The position numbers and the translations under genes were made by a program. Of a stretch of 64,000 bases of DNA, positions 1 to 9,076 are shown piece after piece (within the stretch, counting starts at the first letter, position 1; each line of letters begins with the position of its first letter). The notes beneath the pieces were generated by a model that was not told where the DNA came from, did no database searches, and saw only the letters and a list, made by a program, of their open reading frames with translations. Source of the DNA: Paracoccus sp. M683 (lineage in GTDB: Bacteria > Pseudomonadota > Alphaproteobacteria > Rhodobacterales > Rhodobacteraceae); assembly GCF_007096355.1 (NCBI RefSeq), contig NZ_VKDF01000004.1, forward strand, positions 248,357-312,356, written 5' to 3'.

Positions 1-2
1 GG

Positions 3-1133
3 TTCTATCCGCCCGCGCTGTATTTCCGCCCCGTCATGGCCTTTGGCTTCCTGATGGTGGCGCTGGCGCCAGTGCTGTTTTCGGAATCGCTGCGCATCCG
101 CCGCTATGTGCTGATCGTCACCGCGATTGCCACACTGGCCCTGATGCTGCTGCTGAAGGCGCCGGCCGGCTGGCTTGCTTTCGCCACCGCCGTCTTTGCC
201 GCCGCCCTGTGGCTGGCCGAGCGCCAGGTCGCCCGGTTGCTGGTCTTTTCCGCGCTTTACCCGCTTCTGGGGGTCTGGCTGCTGTGGGGGGGATCCCTGT
301 GGGGGCCGATCATGGTGCTGGGCGCGATCGGGCTGGGCTGGCTGGCCTGGCGGTTGCTGGTGGGGCTGTCGCCGCTGGTCGCCATGATCGCCGGTGTGGC
401 CGTCACGGTGGGTTTGCTGATGTTCCTGGTCGGTCCCGCCGCAGACGACGCCGAATCGCTGCTGTCCCTGTCGATCATCCCCGTCGCATCAGATCAGTTC
501 GGTGGGTTCCTGCTGTCGATCACCATCGGCGTCGCAGGCATCGCGCTGTCGCTGCCGCTTGGTATCATCCTGGCGCTGGCGCGGCGGTCCGACATGTTCC
601 TGGTGCATACGCTGGCCGTGGTCTTTATCGAGTTCATCCGCGGTGTGCCGCTGATCTCGCTTTTGTTCGTGGCCTCGCTGCTGCTGAACTATTTCCTGCC
701 GCCGGGCACGAATTTCGACATCATCCTGCGCGTCATCATCATGGTGACCCTGTTCGCCGCCGCCTATATGGCCGAGGTCATCCGGGGCGGTCTGGCCGCC
801 CTGCCGCGCGGGCAATACGAGGCCGCCGATGCCCTTGGGCTGGACTATTGGAAGGCGCAGCGGCTGATCATCCTGCCGCAGGCGCTGAAGATTTCCATTC
901 CGGGGATCGTTTCGACCTTCATCGGCATGTTCAAGGATACCACGCTGGTGGTCTTTGTCGGCCTGTTCGATCCGCTGAAGGGGATCTCGGATTTCGTGCG
1001 CGCGAACTTTGCCTGGAAGGGCATCTATTGGGAGCCGTTCATCTTTGTCGGCGCCATCTTCTTCATCATCTGCTTCAGCATGTCGCGCTATTCCATGTAT
1101 CTGGAACGCCGCCTGCGTCGCGAACACCGTTAA
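3..1133 (+). CDS. Polar amino-acid ABC transporter permease (AapM/BztC-like), 5' end outside the window
   Basis: This is the second inner-membrane permease of a general L-amino-acid ABC importer. The frame is open from the first bases of the window, and the residues before the first ATG at 36 (ending FRPV) continue the protein, so the true start lies upstream. The N-terminal part holds several hydrophobic helices. The C-terminal 200 residues form a typical ABC inner-membrane domain, with an EAA-type loop around [20 protein letters not shown] that docks the ATPase. The ATPase gene follows after 10 bp, so both belong to one operon. The periplasmic binding protein and first permease are expected upstream. 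AapM versus BztC cannot be settled from a partial sequence. Confidence 0.9.
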   Translation, partial: FYPPALYFRPVMAFGFLMVALAPVLFSESLRIRRYVLIVTAIATLALMLLLKAPAGWLAFATAVFAAALWLAERQVARLLVFSALYPLLGVWLLWGGSLWGPIMVLGAIGLGWLAWRLLVGLSPLVAMIAGVAVTVGLLMFLVGPAADDAESLLSLSIIPVASDQFGGFLLSITIGVAGIALSLPLGIILALARRSDMFLVHTLAVVFIEFIRGVPLISLLFVASLLLNYFLPPGTNFDIILRVIIMVTLFAAAYMAEVIRGGLAALPRGQYEAADALGLDYWKAQRLIILPQALKISIPGIVSTFIGMFKDTTLVVFVGLFDPLKGISDFVRANFAWKGIYWEPFIFVGAIFFIICFSMSRYSMYLERRLRREHR

Positions 1134-1143
1134 GGACGAAGCC

Positions 1144-1932
1144 ATGAGCGAAGCCATCACCCGCGATATCGACCGCAGCCATATGACGGTCAGCGACGAG
1201 GTCGCCATCGACATCAGCAACATGAACAAGTGGTACGGCACCTTCCACGTCCTGCGCGACATCGATCTGACGGTTCACCGGGGCGAGCGGATCGTCATTG
1301 CCGGGCCGTCGGGGTCGGGCAAGTCGACGCTGATTCGCTGCATCAACCGGCTGGAGGAACATCAGTCGGGCCATATCACCGTCGACGGGATCGAACTGAC
1401 CAGTGATATCAAGAACATCGACAAGGTCCGGTCCGAAGTCGGAATGGTGTTTCAGCATTTCAACCTGTTCCCGCATCTGACCGTTCTGGAAAACTGCACC
1501 CTGGCGCCGATCTGGGTGCGCAAGGTGCCGCGCAAGCAGGCCGAGGCGACGGCCATGCGCTTTCTGGAAAAGGTCAAGATCCCGGAACAGGCGAAGAAAT
1601 ATCCTGGCCAGTTGTCGGGCGGTCAGCAACAGCGTGTGGCGATTGCCCGGTCACTGTGCATGCAGCCCAAGATCATGCTGTTCGACGAGCCGACATCGGC
1701 ACTGGACCCCGAGATGATCAAGGAGGTGCTGGACACCATGATCGAGCTGGCCGAGGAAGGCATGACCATGCTGTGCGTGACGCATGAGATGGGCTTTGCG
1801 CAGGCTGTGGCGAACCGGGTGATCTTTATGGATCAGGGCCAGATCGTCGAGCAGAACACCCCGAAAGAGTTCTTCAACAATCCCAAATCGGAACGCACCA
1901 AGCTGTTTCTCAGCCAGATTCTGGGGCACTGA
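1144..1932 (+). CDS. Polar amino-acid ABC transporter ATP-binding protein (AapP/BztD-like)
   Basis: This cytoplasmic ATPase of 262 residues energises the amino-acid importer whose permease lies directly upstream. Walker A (GPSGSGKST) is at residues 54-62, the Q-loop glutamine at about 104, the signature LSGGQQQR at 157-164, Walker B with the catalytic Glu (IMLFDEP) at 177-183 and the H-loop His at about 214. The frame extends upstream to 1009. I chose ATG 1144 because AAGGA sits 8 nt before it, it starts just after the permease stop, and the extension would overlap the permease by more than 100 bp. The first 20 or so residues form an N-terminal extension common in this subfamily. Confidence 0.95.
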   Translation: MSEAITRDIDRSHMTVSDEVAIDISNMNKWYGTFHVLRDIDLTVHRGERIVIAGPSGSGKSTLIRCINRLEEHQSGHITVDGIELTSDIKNIDKVRSEVGMVFQHFNLFPHLTVLENCTLAPIWVRKVPRKQAEATAMRFLEKVKIPEQAKKYPGQLSGGQQQRVAIARSLCMQPKIMLFDEPTSALDPEMIKEVLDTMIELAEEGMTMLCVTHEMGFAQAVANRVIFMDQGQIVEQNTPKEFFNNPKSERTKLFLSQILGH

Positions 1933-1943
1933 GGGGCACTGGC

Positions 1944-1967
1944 GGACAGGGGGCGCTGCCCCCGTCC
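1944..1967 (+). terminator. GC-rich hairpin after the amino-acid transporter operon
   Basis: GGAC-(A)-GGGGGC pairs with GCCCCC-GTCC around a 3-nt GCT loop with one bulged A. It lies 11 bp after the ATPase stop and before the convergent phosphatase gene. No U tract follows directly, so it may act as a weak terminator or simply be part of the family-wide intergenic motif that continues to about 1995. Confidence 0.5.
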
Positions 1968-1995
1968 CTTGCGGGCCCCCCCAGGGATATTTATG
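1944..1995. repeat. Interspersed intergenic motif (GC hairpin followed by GGGATATTTATG)
   Basis: A G/C hairpin, a C-run (GGGCCCCCCCAG) and then GGATATTT lie between two convergent genes. The same arrangement, a GGGGGCTG...CCCCC block followed by CCCCCGAGGATATTTT, recurs at about 52107-52142. From memory, this composite is widespread between genes in Rhodobacteraceae. Only two copies are clear in this window. Confidence 0.45.
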
Positions 1996-2021
1996 CACGG
2001 CTGATGGGCGATGTCTGCTGC

Positions 2022-2540
2022 TTAGTCGCGGCCGTCGAGGCGAACGAAATCCATGACGCTGCCATCGCCGGGGCGGATATCCTTCCAGTCATCGACCTGA
2101 AAATCGACGACAAGCGTGGCGCAGGTCGGATAGCGGCGGAAATCGGGGTCCAGCGGTGGCCGTGCGGGCAGTTCGGCCGCAAGGGCGGCGATGCCGGGAT
2201 TGTGGCCCAGGATCATCACCGTGGGCTGGGTGGCACTTTGCAGCACCTTCAGCATGCGTTCCGGGCTGGCGTGATACAGCGTCTTTTCGATACGGACGAC
2301 GGGCCGGACCTCTAATGCGGCGCCGGCGATCTTTTCCCAGGTTTCCTGGGTGCGGCGCGCGGTCGAGCACAGAACCTCTTCGGGTTCATAGCCGCGACTG
2401 GCCATCCAGTCGCCAAGCGCACGGGCCGAACGGCGACCGCGATCGTTCAGGGGCCGGTCGTGATCGTCCAGCGTCGGGTCGTCCCAAGCCGATTTCGCGT
2501 GCCGTGTCAGGATAAGGCGGCGGTGTCCAAGCGGTGTCAT
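2022..2540 (-). CDS. SixA-type histidine phosphatase
   Basis: A 172-residue member of the small phosphoglycerate-mutase-like histidine phosphatases. The catalytic RHAKS motif is at about residues 13-17, the second Arg block (CSTARRTQET) sits mid-protein, and ILGHNPGI supplies the second catalytic His. In E. coli SixA dephosphorylates phosphohistidine on phosphotransfer proteins, but the substrate here is unknown. The frame extends upstream, but the ATG at 2540 overlaps the stop of the preceding gene as ATGA, which supports this start and translational coupling. It is the last gene of the minus-strand series that includes yidC, engB and argB. An EI-Ntr gene elsewhere in the window is a conceivable phosphohistidine partner, which is only inference. 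Confidence 0.88.
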   Translation of the reverse strand: MTPLGHRRLILTRHAKSAWDDPTLDDHDRPLNDRGRRSARALGDWMASRGYEPEEVLCSTARRTQETWEKIAGAALEVRPVVRIEKTLYHASPERMLKVLQSATQPTVMILGHNPGIAALAAELPARPPLDPDFRRYPTCATLVVDFQVDDWKDIRPGDGSVMDFVRLDGRD

Positions 2541-3163
2541 GTGTGGAACTGTCTCATATGCCAAGCGGATTGCTTTGGCAGCCTGCCACAGTCTTGGCTG
2601 ATCGGGCAAGCGCGTCTGACATGACAGCCCTGCGACATGCAGTCAGATCCTGCCGGAAGGTCCAGAAAGGCATGGCAGGCGGGTGGGTCATAGGACGGGC
2701 TGAAAGCGCCGGCGGGGCAGGCTGTGCGGCACGGGGCATGGCAGGTATCGCAGGGGCTGGCGGTTCCAGGGGCCAGCGGCAGATGGCCGGGCAGGATCAG
2801 CGCGCCGCGAAAGCTGGCGAAGAGACCCATCCTGCGGTGCACCAGCATGCCGACGGGTGATTGCCAGAATCTGCCGCTGGCCAGCGCCCATCGGTTGAAA
2901 GCAGGATAGGGTGGCCCATCGGATGGGAACAGCGCGCGGCCACCGATTCGGCCGGCCCAATTGCCGATCACCCGCTTGGACCAGCGGTCCATGGGGTCGG
3001 GCTGTCCGTCGGCATATTCTGCCGAGGCGACAAAGACCGGCCAGAAACCCGGCTCGTCGGGAGAGATCAGCACGACTGTTCCGCCGCCCTCGTGGCAAAG
3101 CCCCGAGACGAACAGCCCCTCGGGGGGGATCAGGTCAGAGATCGCCACCCTGACGCAGCCCAT
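2537..3163 (-). CDS. Ferredoxin-like [4Fe-4S] cluster protein
   Basis: A 208-residue cytoplasmic protein whose C-terminal third carries two cysteine clusters: CxxCxxxCxxxCP at residues 138-149, and Cys175, Cys180 and Cys186 followed by Pro. The CxxCxxxCxxxCP pattern is that of bacterial-type [4Fe-4S] ferredoxin domains and resembles the domain of epoxyqueuosine reductase, but the catalytic portion of that enzyme is absent. The N-terminal 130 residues have no family I can name. The start at 3163 lies 29 bp inside the end of argB. Downstream starts (GTG codons at residues 4 and 6) are possible. The stop overlaps the phosphatase start by 4 bp. It is probably an electron carrier of unknown partner. 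Confidence 0.75.
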   Translation of the reverse strand: MGCVRVAISDLIPPEGLFVSGLCHEGGGTVVLISPDEPGFWPVFVASAEYADGQPDPMDRWSKRVIGNWAGRIGGRALFPSDGPPYPAFNRWALASGRFWQSPVGMLVHRRMGLFASFRGALILPGHLPLAPGTASPCDTCHAPCRTACPAGAFSPSYDPPACHAFLDLPAGSDCMSQGCHVRRACPISQDCGRLPKQSAWHMRQFHT

Positions 3164-4046
3164 GCGGTTTCACCCGCGGCTCGGTCGAGCGGATCAGGCT
3201 GCCCGCGCCATGTTCGGTGAACAGCTCCAGCAGGCAGGCATGGGGCACGCGGCCATCCAGAATGACCACGGCGCGGACGCCCTGGTCGATGGCGGCCAGC
3301 GCCGTTTCGGTCTTGGGGATCATACCCCCGGCGATGGTGCCATCGGCGATCATGGCGCGCACCTGGTCAGGATGGATCTGGGTCAGTACCTCGCCCGCGC
3401 CGTCCTTGACGCCGGCCACATCCGTCAACAACAGCAGTCGGTCGGCCATCAGCGCCCCGGCGATGGCACCAGCGGCTGTGTCGCCGTTGACGTTGAAGGT
3501 CTCGTTATCGGCCATGCCGGTGGCGACCGGCGCAATGACCGGGATCAGCCCGGCGCTGTAAAGATCGCGGATGATCTGGATGTTCATCTCGACCGGGCGG
3601 CCGACAAAGCCCAGTTCAGGGTCGTCGGCCTCGCAGACCATCATGTCATCGTCCTTGCCGCTGATGCCCACGGCGCGGCCGCCTGCGTCGTTGATCGCCT
3701 GCACGATGCGCTTGTTGACCAGGCCGGACAGCACCATTTCCACCACTTCGACGGTTTCCTTGGTGGTCACGCGCTTGCCGCGCACAAAGCGGCTTTCGAT
3801 GCCAAGTTTGCCCAAGAGGTCGTTGATCATCGGGCCGCCGCCATGGACCACGACCGGGTTCACCCCCACCTGTTTCATCAGCACGATGTCGCTGGCAAAT
3901 TCCGCCATTGCGGCATCGTCGCCCATGGCATTGCCGCCGAATTTCACCACCACCACGGCGCCGGAATAGCGCTGAAGATAGGGCAGGGCCTCGGATAGAG
4001 TATGCGCTGTGGCGATCCAGTCCCGGTTCATGTTCTGCTTTCTCAT
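3135..4046 (-). CDS. argB: Acetylglutamate kinase
   Basis: ArgB phosphorylates N-acetyl-L-glutamate with ATP, the second step of arginine synthesis. The 303-residue protein matches the amino-acid kinase fold: the nucleotide lysine in VVKFGGNAM near residue 37, the GGGP substrate loop (VVHGGGPMI), FVRGKRVT, and a C-terminal KTETALAAI segment with [12 protein letters not shown]. The ATG at 4046 has an AGGGG stretch 8-9 nt upstream. A second ATG at 4031 (MNRDW) is an alternative. It follows engB with 47 bp between them and overlaps the ferredoxin-like gene by 29 bp. argD lies 57 kb away in the window, so arginine genes are dispersed. Confidence 0.96.
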   Translation of the reverse strand: MRKQNMNRDWIATAHTLSEALPYLQRYSGAVVVVKFGGNAMGDDAAMAEFASDIVLMKQVGVNPVVVHGGGPMINDLLGKLGIESRFVRGKRVTTKETVEVVEMVLSGLVNKRIVQAINDAGGRAVGISGKDDDMMVCEADDPELGFVGRPVEMNIQIIRDLYSAGLIPVIAPVATGMADNETFNVNGDTAAGAIAGALMADRLLLLTDVAGVKDGAGEVLTQIHPDQVRAMIADGTIAGGMIPKTETALAAIDQGVRAVVILDGRVPHACLLELFTEHGAGSLIRSTEPRVKPHGLRQGGDL

Positions 4047-4093
4047 CTGCTGGCCCCTGTTCGTCGTGGTCGAGCCTAGGTCGTGCGGCCCGG

Positions 4094-4744
4094 TCAGTCC
4101 AGACCGGCGATGATCGCGCGCAGGGTGGCGATCCCCTCGCCCTTGTCGGACGAGGTCAGCACGATTTCCGGGAAGGCGGCCGGATGCTTCTGCAACTCGT
4201 CCTCGACCTGGGCGATGACCGGTTTGATGGCGTTCGGACCCAGCTTGTCGGTTTTGGTCAGCACCGCCTGGAAGGGCACGGCGGATCGGTCGAGCAGGGT
4301 CATGATCTCGTGATCAACGGGTTTGATGCCGTGGCGCGAATCAATCAGGCAGAAGGCCCGCCGCAGGGTCGGCCGGCCGGCCAGATATTGTTTCAGCAGC
4401 GCCTGCCATTTGGCCACCACGGCAACCGGGGCCTTGGCAAAGCCATAACCGGGCAGGTCGACCAGATAGCCGTGATCGCCCAGGGTGAAATAGTTGATTT
4501 CCTGCGTCCGGCCCGGCGTGTTCGAGGCGCGAGCCAACCCTTTACGTCCGGTCAATGCGTTGATCAGGCTGGATTTCCCGACATTGCTGCGGCCGGCGAA
4601 GCAGACCTCGGGGCGGTCGGCCGGGGGCAGGCCGTCCATGGTGACGACACCCTTCAGGAAATCGACCGGACCGGCGAACAGCAGGCGCGCGGCTTCTGCT
4701 GCCTCGGCATCGGGTTCGGGGGCGACGGGAAAGGCGACTTTCAT
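4094..4744 (-). CDS. engB: Ribosome biogenesis GTPase EngB (YsxC/YihA)
   Basis: A small essential GTPase for late large-subunit ribosome assembly, 216 residues. All G motifs are visible: G1 GRSNVGKSS at 51-59, the G2 threonine in NTPGRTQ, G3 DLPGYG, G4 TKTD and a G5 SS pair near the C-terminus. An alanine/glutamate-rich N-terminal extension of about 20 residues precedes the core. The ATG overlaps the stop of the MOSC gene by 4 bp (ATGA), so it is translated from the yidC-mosC-engB message. yidC, engB and argB commonly cluster in alphaproteobacteria. Confidence 0.96.
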   Translation of the reverse strand: MKVAFPVAPEPDAEAAEAARLLFAGPVDFLKGVVTMDGLPPADRPEVCFAGRSNVGKSSLINALTGRKGLARASNTPGRTQEINYFTLGDHGYLVDLPGYGFAKAPVAVVAKWQALLKQYLAGRPTLRRAFCLIDSRHGIKPVDHEIMTLLDRSAVPFQAVLTKTDKLGPNAIKPVIAQVEDELQKHPAAFPEIVLTSSDKGEGIATLRAIIAGLD

Positions 4745-5496
4745 GCGTGAACCTTGTCATTGACGGCGATGCGACCGCCGGTCGTGACCTCGGCAAAGAT
4801 CCCGAAATTCTCGGTTCCGGTAAAATCGCGCAGGGCTGCCAGCATGTCCAGCTGCCGCTGGCCGGTCGCGGTATCCGCATCGGTGGCGATGCAGCGACCG
4901 ATGGTGTTGCGGACAATCATGCGTGCCGGGCCGATGGTGATTTCGCGACCGATCAGATCGCGCTCGGCCAGCGCGTCCCAACCATCGACCCACAGGTTTG
5001 CGCGCCAGCGGTCAATGCCCAGGGGCTGCCCCAGGTGGCGTTCCAGCGCCCTGAGCGTGGGCAGCGACAGAATCGAGATCTGCGGCTGGCTGCCATCGGT
5101 CAGCTGTTCGGGCCCGCGAACCAGACGTGCGGCGGGGGATTTGTCCTCGCCCCAAAGCGGCTTCAGCCAGTCGATCAGCGCCTGCTGGTCGGCGGCGTCC
5201 TCGGGGTTCAGCGTGATGTCGGGGCGGTGGGGATGGGTCAGGTGAATGCGGCCATCGCGCCAGCCGCCCTTGACGGCTTGCAGGGGCAGGCTGGCCGCGC
5301 CGCGCAGGAATGCCGCCTTAGGCAGCCAGCGCGTCAGCTGACCATCGTCCAGATGGCGCAGCGCGCCCTCGTGCATGATGGCGTAAAGGCGGTCGCCCGG
5401 AAGCCGGGCGCCCGCTGTCAGCTCCACCTGATCCAGATCATCCGCCCCAAGCGTCTTGATCGGATGGCGGCGGATATGGGCAAGCCATGCCGTCAC
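4741..5496 (-). CDS. MOSC domain-containing protein
   Basis: A 251-residue protein with an N-terminal beta-barrel region (VTAWLAHIRRHPIKTLG, GDRLYAIMHEG) and a C-terminal MOSC domain (WRANLWVDGWDALAERDLIG, GPARMIVRNTIGRC). The Cys in NTIGRC corresponds to the conserved MOSC cysteine used in sulfur or molybdenum-cofactor chemistry by sulfurases and mARC-type reductases. The physiological substrate is unknown. The frame is open far upstream, but that part is the antisense shadow of yidC. I chose GTG 5496 because it overlaps the yidC stop as GTGA and gives a family-typical length. It sits between yidC and engB with 4-bp overlaps on both sides. Confidence 0.88.
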   Translation of the reverse strand: MTAWLAHIRRHPIKTLGADDLDQVELTAGARLPGDRLYAIMHEGALRHLDDGQLTRWLPKAAFLRGAASLPLQAVKGGWRDGRIHLTHPHRPDITLNPEDAADQQALIDWLKPLWGEDKSPAARLVRGPEQLTDGSQPQISILSLPTLRALERHLGQPLGIDRWRANLWVDGWDALAERDLIGREITIGPARMIVRNTIGRCIATDADTATGQRQLDMLAALRDFTGTENFGIFAEVTTGGRIAVNDKVHA

Positions 5497-7340
5497 TTGC
5501 CGTCCTTCTTGGGTCGGCTGGGAATCGACGACTTGATATTGCCGAACAGGTCGGGCCGGTGTCCGTGCATCGACATGATGGTATATTGCTGGAAGATCGT
5601 GATCACGTTGTTGGTGATCCAGTACAGCACCAGACCCGAGGCAAAGCCGCCCAGCATGAACATGAAGATCCAAGGCATCCAGGCAAAGATCATCTTTTGC
5701 GCGGGGTCCGTGGGTGCCGGGTTCAGCTTTTGCTGCATCCACATGCTGATGCCCAGCAGGATCGCAAGGATCGGCAGCGACATGCTGTGCAGCAGCGTGC
5801 CTTGGCCGGGCGCGGCCCAGGGCAGCATGCCAAACAGGTTCCACAGGCTTGACGGATCGGGCGCGGACAGGTCGCGGATCCAGCCAACCCAGGGGGCGTG
5901 GCGCAACTCGATGGTGACGAAGATCACCTTGTAGAGCGAGAAGAAGATCGGGATCTGCAACAGCACCGGCAGGCAGCCCGCAGCGGGGTTCACCTTCTCG
6001 CGCTTGTACAGTTCCATCATTTCCTTCTGGAACTTGGCGCGGTCGTCACCGGTGCGTTCTTTCAGTGCCTCCATCTGGGGCTGCAATTCCTTCATCTTCG
6101 CCATCGAGACATAGGATTTGCGCGCCAGCGGGAAGACCAGCAGCTTCAGGATGAAGGTCAGGGCGATGATCGACCAGCCCATATTGCCGATAAAACCATT
6201 CAGCCAGTGCAGCAGGCGGAAGATCGGCTTGGTCAGGAAATAGAACCAGCCCCAGTCGATCGAATCGACGAAACGCTGGATGCCGGGCGTTTCCTGATAG
6301 CCGTTGATGACCTCCCATTCCTTCGCGCCTGCGAACAGATAGCTGCCAGCGCTGACGGTCGCACCAGGGGCGGCCGTCTGGACGGGAAAGCGCGCCTCGG
6401 TCTGGTAGATGTCGACGCCATCGGCGTATTTCGCCACGGCGGTGAAGGATTGGCCGGGAACGGGGGCCAGCGTGGTCATCCAGTATTTGTCGGTGAAACC
6501 GATCCAGCCGTTTTCCGAGACGTCGAACAGTTGAGCACGGCCCTCGCGGTCGATGGGATCCAGCTCGGCCAGGTCGTCGTAATCCTGCTCGATCAGCTCG
6601 CCGTCATGCATGCCGACGACGCCTTCGTGCAGAACAAAGAAGTTCTGCGTGTCAGGCTGACCGTGGCGCGCGATGATGCCGTAAGGTGCGGCAGAGAAGG
6701 CAGCGGCACCGGTGTTTTCCAGCGTCTGCGTTACCGTGAACAGATAATGGTCATCCAGTTCGAAGATGCGGCGGAATATCTGGCCGGCGCCATTGTCCCA
6801 GATCAGTGTGACGGGCTTGCCAGGGGCCAGGCTGTCGCCGGATTCCACCTGCCAGATCGTCGCCGGCCCCGGAACCAGCGCCGGATCGGTGCCGGCCGCC
6901 GGCATCCAGCCATAGACTGCGTAATAGGGTTTGGCACCGGTCGTGCTGATCTGCTGGTCGGCATTGGGCGCAGTCGGCGACAAGAGCCGGACCAGCGGCG
7001 AATTGCCTTCAAGCGTCTCGCGATAGTCGCGCAGCAGCAGGTCGTCGATCCGCCCCCCCGCCAGCGAGATCGAACCCGACAGCGCCGGCGATTCGATGAC
7101 GACACGGCCTGCGGCGGCCGTCGGATCGTTGCTGCCGGGCTGTTCGCCCAGTTGTGCACCACCCGTGGCCGCGGTCTGACCTGCGGTCGGGGTGTTGACC
7201 CCGCCATCGGCAGTCTGCGATGTGGTTGCGGGGGCTTGGGTCGGCTCTGGTGGTGTGGGCGCAAAGACGGTGTACCACACCAGGATCACCAGAAACGACA
7301 GAACCGTCGCCAGGATGAGATTGCGGTTATTGTCTTGCAT
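5493..7340 (-). CDS. yidC: Membrane protein insertase YidC
   Basis: YidC inserts and folds inner-membrane proteins alone or with Sec. The 615-residue length fits the Gram-negative form: an N-terminal membrane segment (residues 7-25), a Pro/Gln/Ala-rich linker, a large periplasmic beta domain (about 75-350), then five membrane segments in the C-terminal third with the conserved MAKMKELQPQMEALKERTGDD cytoplasmic loop and NPAAGCLPVLLQIPIFFSLYKV. The C-terminus is short and basic (SRPKKDGK). Its stop overlaps the MOSC start. rpmH, rnpA and yidD lie 3.3 kb upstream on the same strand, separated by inserted genes. Confidence 0.97.
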   Translation of the reverse strand: MQDNNRNLILATVLSFLVILVWYTVFAPTPPEPTQAPATTSQTADGGVNTPTAGQTAATGGAQLGEQPGSNDPTAAAGRVVIESPALSGSISLAGGRIDDLLLRDYRETLEGNSPLVRLLSPTAPNADQQISTTGAKPYYAVYGWMPAAGTDPALVPGPATIWQVESGDSLAPGKPVTLIWDNGAGQIFRRIFELDDHYLFTVTQTLENTGAAAFSAAPYGIIARHGQPDTQNFFVLHEGVVGMHDGELIEQDYDDLAELDPIDREGRAQLFDVSENGWIGFTDKYWMTTLAPVPGQSFTAVAKYADGVDIYQTEARFPVQTAAPGATVSAGSYLFAGAKEWEVINGYQETPGIQRFVDSIDWGWFYFLTKPIFRLLHWLNGFIGNMGWSIIALTFILKLLVFPLARKSYVSMAKMKELQPQMEALKERTGDDRAKFQKEMMELYKREKVNPAAGCLPVLLQIPIFFSLYKVIFVTIELRHAPWVGWIRDLSAPDPSSLWNLFGMLPWAAPGQGTLLHSMSLPILAILLGISMWMQQKLNPAPTDPAQKMIFAWMPWIFMFMLGGFASGLVLYWITNNVITIFQQYTIMSMHGHRPDLFGNIKSSIPSRPKKDGK

Positions 7341-7711
7341 TCCGTGTCCACCGTCATCGCGTCAGTCGCGCCGGTTCAACAGAAGGGGGGCTGAAAGGTC
7401 AAGCGGAATCCCCGGTGGTGAGGGGGGCATGTCACGCAATTCCTGCCCTGACTGCGCCAAGCTGACGGGATCCGGCCGCAGATGGAAGGTGACGAAGGTA
7501 CCGGCGGCCCGACGAACACCTGCGGCGGTGCGGCCGGTGGCGCCGCCGATACCGCAGGTCTTGCCAAGCCCGCGATCCGGCCGCACCGCCCAAATCATGC
7601 TCCAATCCACGCCGCGAGTCGCGGGTCAGCCGCCCTTTTGGGTTGGCGTCCCCGTCGACATCGTCCTCCTTTGCCGGGCCTCGGGTCGGCTATCACCTGA
7701 ACGCTTGGGCA
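7341..7711. other. Intergenic region between the EAL gene and yidC; no supported gene
   Basis: This 371-bp gap should hold the yidC promoter. A minus-strand frame of 82 codons (7362-7610, GTG start) fills part of it. It shows no recognisable motif, no good ribosome-binding site and a composition rich in Pro, Arg and Ala as expected of a chance frame in GC-rich DNA. I do not annotate it as a gene. Confidence 0.5.
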
Positions 7712-9019
7712 TCAGCCGGCTTTGCGGCTGGTCAGATCCGGCAGCTCGGGCCGGTCGCGCAGATAGCCTGTCATGAAATCCCCGATCTCGGCCATGGGCA
7801 TCGGCCGGGCGATGGCATAGCCCTGCACATGGCCGCAGCCCATCTGCGCAAGATAGCTGTGTTCGTCCGCCGTCTCGACGCCCTCGGCCAGGGTCGAGAC
7901 GCCCAGTCTTTCGGCCATGGCCAGGATGGCCAGAACCATCCGCTGCTGCTTTGGGTCCCGATGGCAATCGGTCACGAAGCCCCTGTCGATCTTGATCCGG
8001 TTGACGCCGAAATGTCGCAGCGAATCGAGGCTGGCATAGCCCGTTCCGAAATCATCCAGATCCAGCATGCAGCCGCCCTGCGAGAGGCGCGTCAGGTTTT
8101 CGCGGATGCGGTCGTCGCTGTTGATCGGGCCGATGCTTTCCAGCACCTCGATCACCAAGCGGTCGCGGCCGATTCCATGGCGGTCCAGTTCCCACAGGAC
8201 CGAGTCCGCAAAGGCCGGATCCGACAGTTCCGATTGCGCCACGTTCAATGCCACTGTCTGAATCTGCCAACCCTGGGCATCCCACAGCTGCAAGGCGCCG
8301 AGGCATTGGCCCAACATGCTGCGGGTCAGGGCGGCATGATCGGCGCGCCGCATTGCCGGCATGAAATCCATCGGCGTCAACAGCCCGCGGACAGGGTGAC
8401 GCCAACGTGCAAGGGCCTCGAACCCGGTGACATTGCCCGTATCGCAGCAGATCTGGGGCTGAAAATACGCTTCGATCTGGTTTTCCTGTGCCGCCGATTC
8501 AACGGTGGCGGGAACGTGATCGACCCGGCCGCTGTCATCATAGGCGATCAATCTGATATGGCCCAGCTGATCTGGCCGGAACTGCCGCAGGTTGCGCAGA
8601 CCACAGGCCATCAGTTGTCGCACCTGCACATGACCCGCACCCAGATTCAGGACCAGAACGCCGCTGATGACAGGGGTGATCGAAACCCCGCAAACCGGAT
8701 ATTCGGCCTGACAGCTGTGTTGCAGACGCTCGGCGATGCGCAGCGCCTCGACCTCGGACCGGGTGCGCAGCAGGATGGTGAAGACACCGGGTGCCGCGCT
8801 TTGCACGAAATCATTGGGCCGGATCGTCCCGATCATCCGCATCGAAAGCTGCGCGAACAGATGGGCAAGACCCGTCTGGCCCAAATGCTCGCCCAGAACG
8901 GTCAGGTTCTCAAGCTTCAGCAGCAGCGCGATCCGGTCACGCGATCTGTGCCGCCGGAACAAGCGCCCGATCTGACCGAGGCCATGCTGCCAAAATTCGA
9001 CAGGCGATCTGTACCGCAT
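7712..9019 (-). CDS. EAL-domain cyclic-di-GMP phosphodiesterase with degenerate GGDEF-like N-terminus
   Basis: A 435-residue soluble signalling protein. Residues 180-430 form an EAL domain with all hallmarks of an active phosphodiesterase: EALARW at 201-206, Asn259 in LNVAQ, Glu in VIEVLES, DDFGTG at 322-327, Lys343 in RIKID, Glu379 in AEGVET and QGYAIARP. The first 170 residues resemble a GGDEF fold (KLENLTVL, GVFTILLRTRSEVEALRIAERL) but lack a GGDEF signature, so diguanylate cyclase activity is not expected. No sensor domain or membrane helix is visible. It lies between ttcA and yidC on the same strand. What signal it reads and which process it controls are unknown. Confidence 0.88.
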   Translation of the reverse strand: MRYRSPVEFWQHGLGQIGRLFRRHRSRDRIALLLKLENLTVLGEHLGQTGLAHLFAQLSMRMIGTIRPNDFVQSAAPGVFTILLRTRSEVEALRIAERLQHSCQAEYPVCGVSITPVISGVLVLNLGAGHVQVRQLMACGLRNLRQFRPDQLGHIRLIAYDDSGRVDHVPATVESAAQENQIEAYFQPQICCDTGNVTGFEALARWRHPVRGLLTPMDFMPAMRRADHAALTRSMLGQCLGALQLWDAQGWQIQTVALNVAQSELSDPAFADSVLWELDRHGIGRDRLVIEVLESIGPINSDDRIRENLTRLSQGGCMLDLDDFGTGYASLDSLRHFGVNRIKIDRGFVTDCHRDPKQQRMVLAILAMAERLGVSTLAEGVETADEHSYLAQMGCGHVQGYAIARPMPMAEIGDFMTGYLRDRPELPDLTSRKAG

Positions 9020-9076
9020 TCCACCCTCGCATTCGTTGCCCTGACGAGGTTCTACGGCAGAAATCTTTTTGTTCCG

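Noticed and set aside
7362..7610. 82-codon minus-strand frame between the EAL gene and yidC
   Set aside because: GTG start without a ribosome-binding site, Pro/Arg-rich chance composition and no motif. More likely the yidC upstream region.
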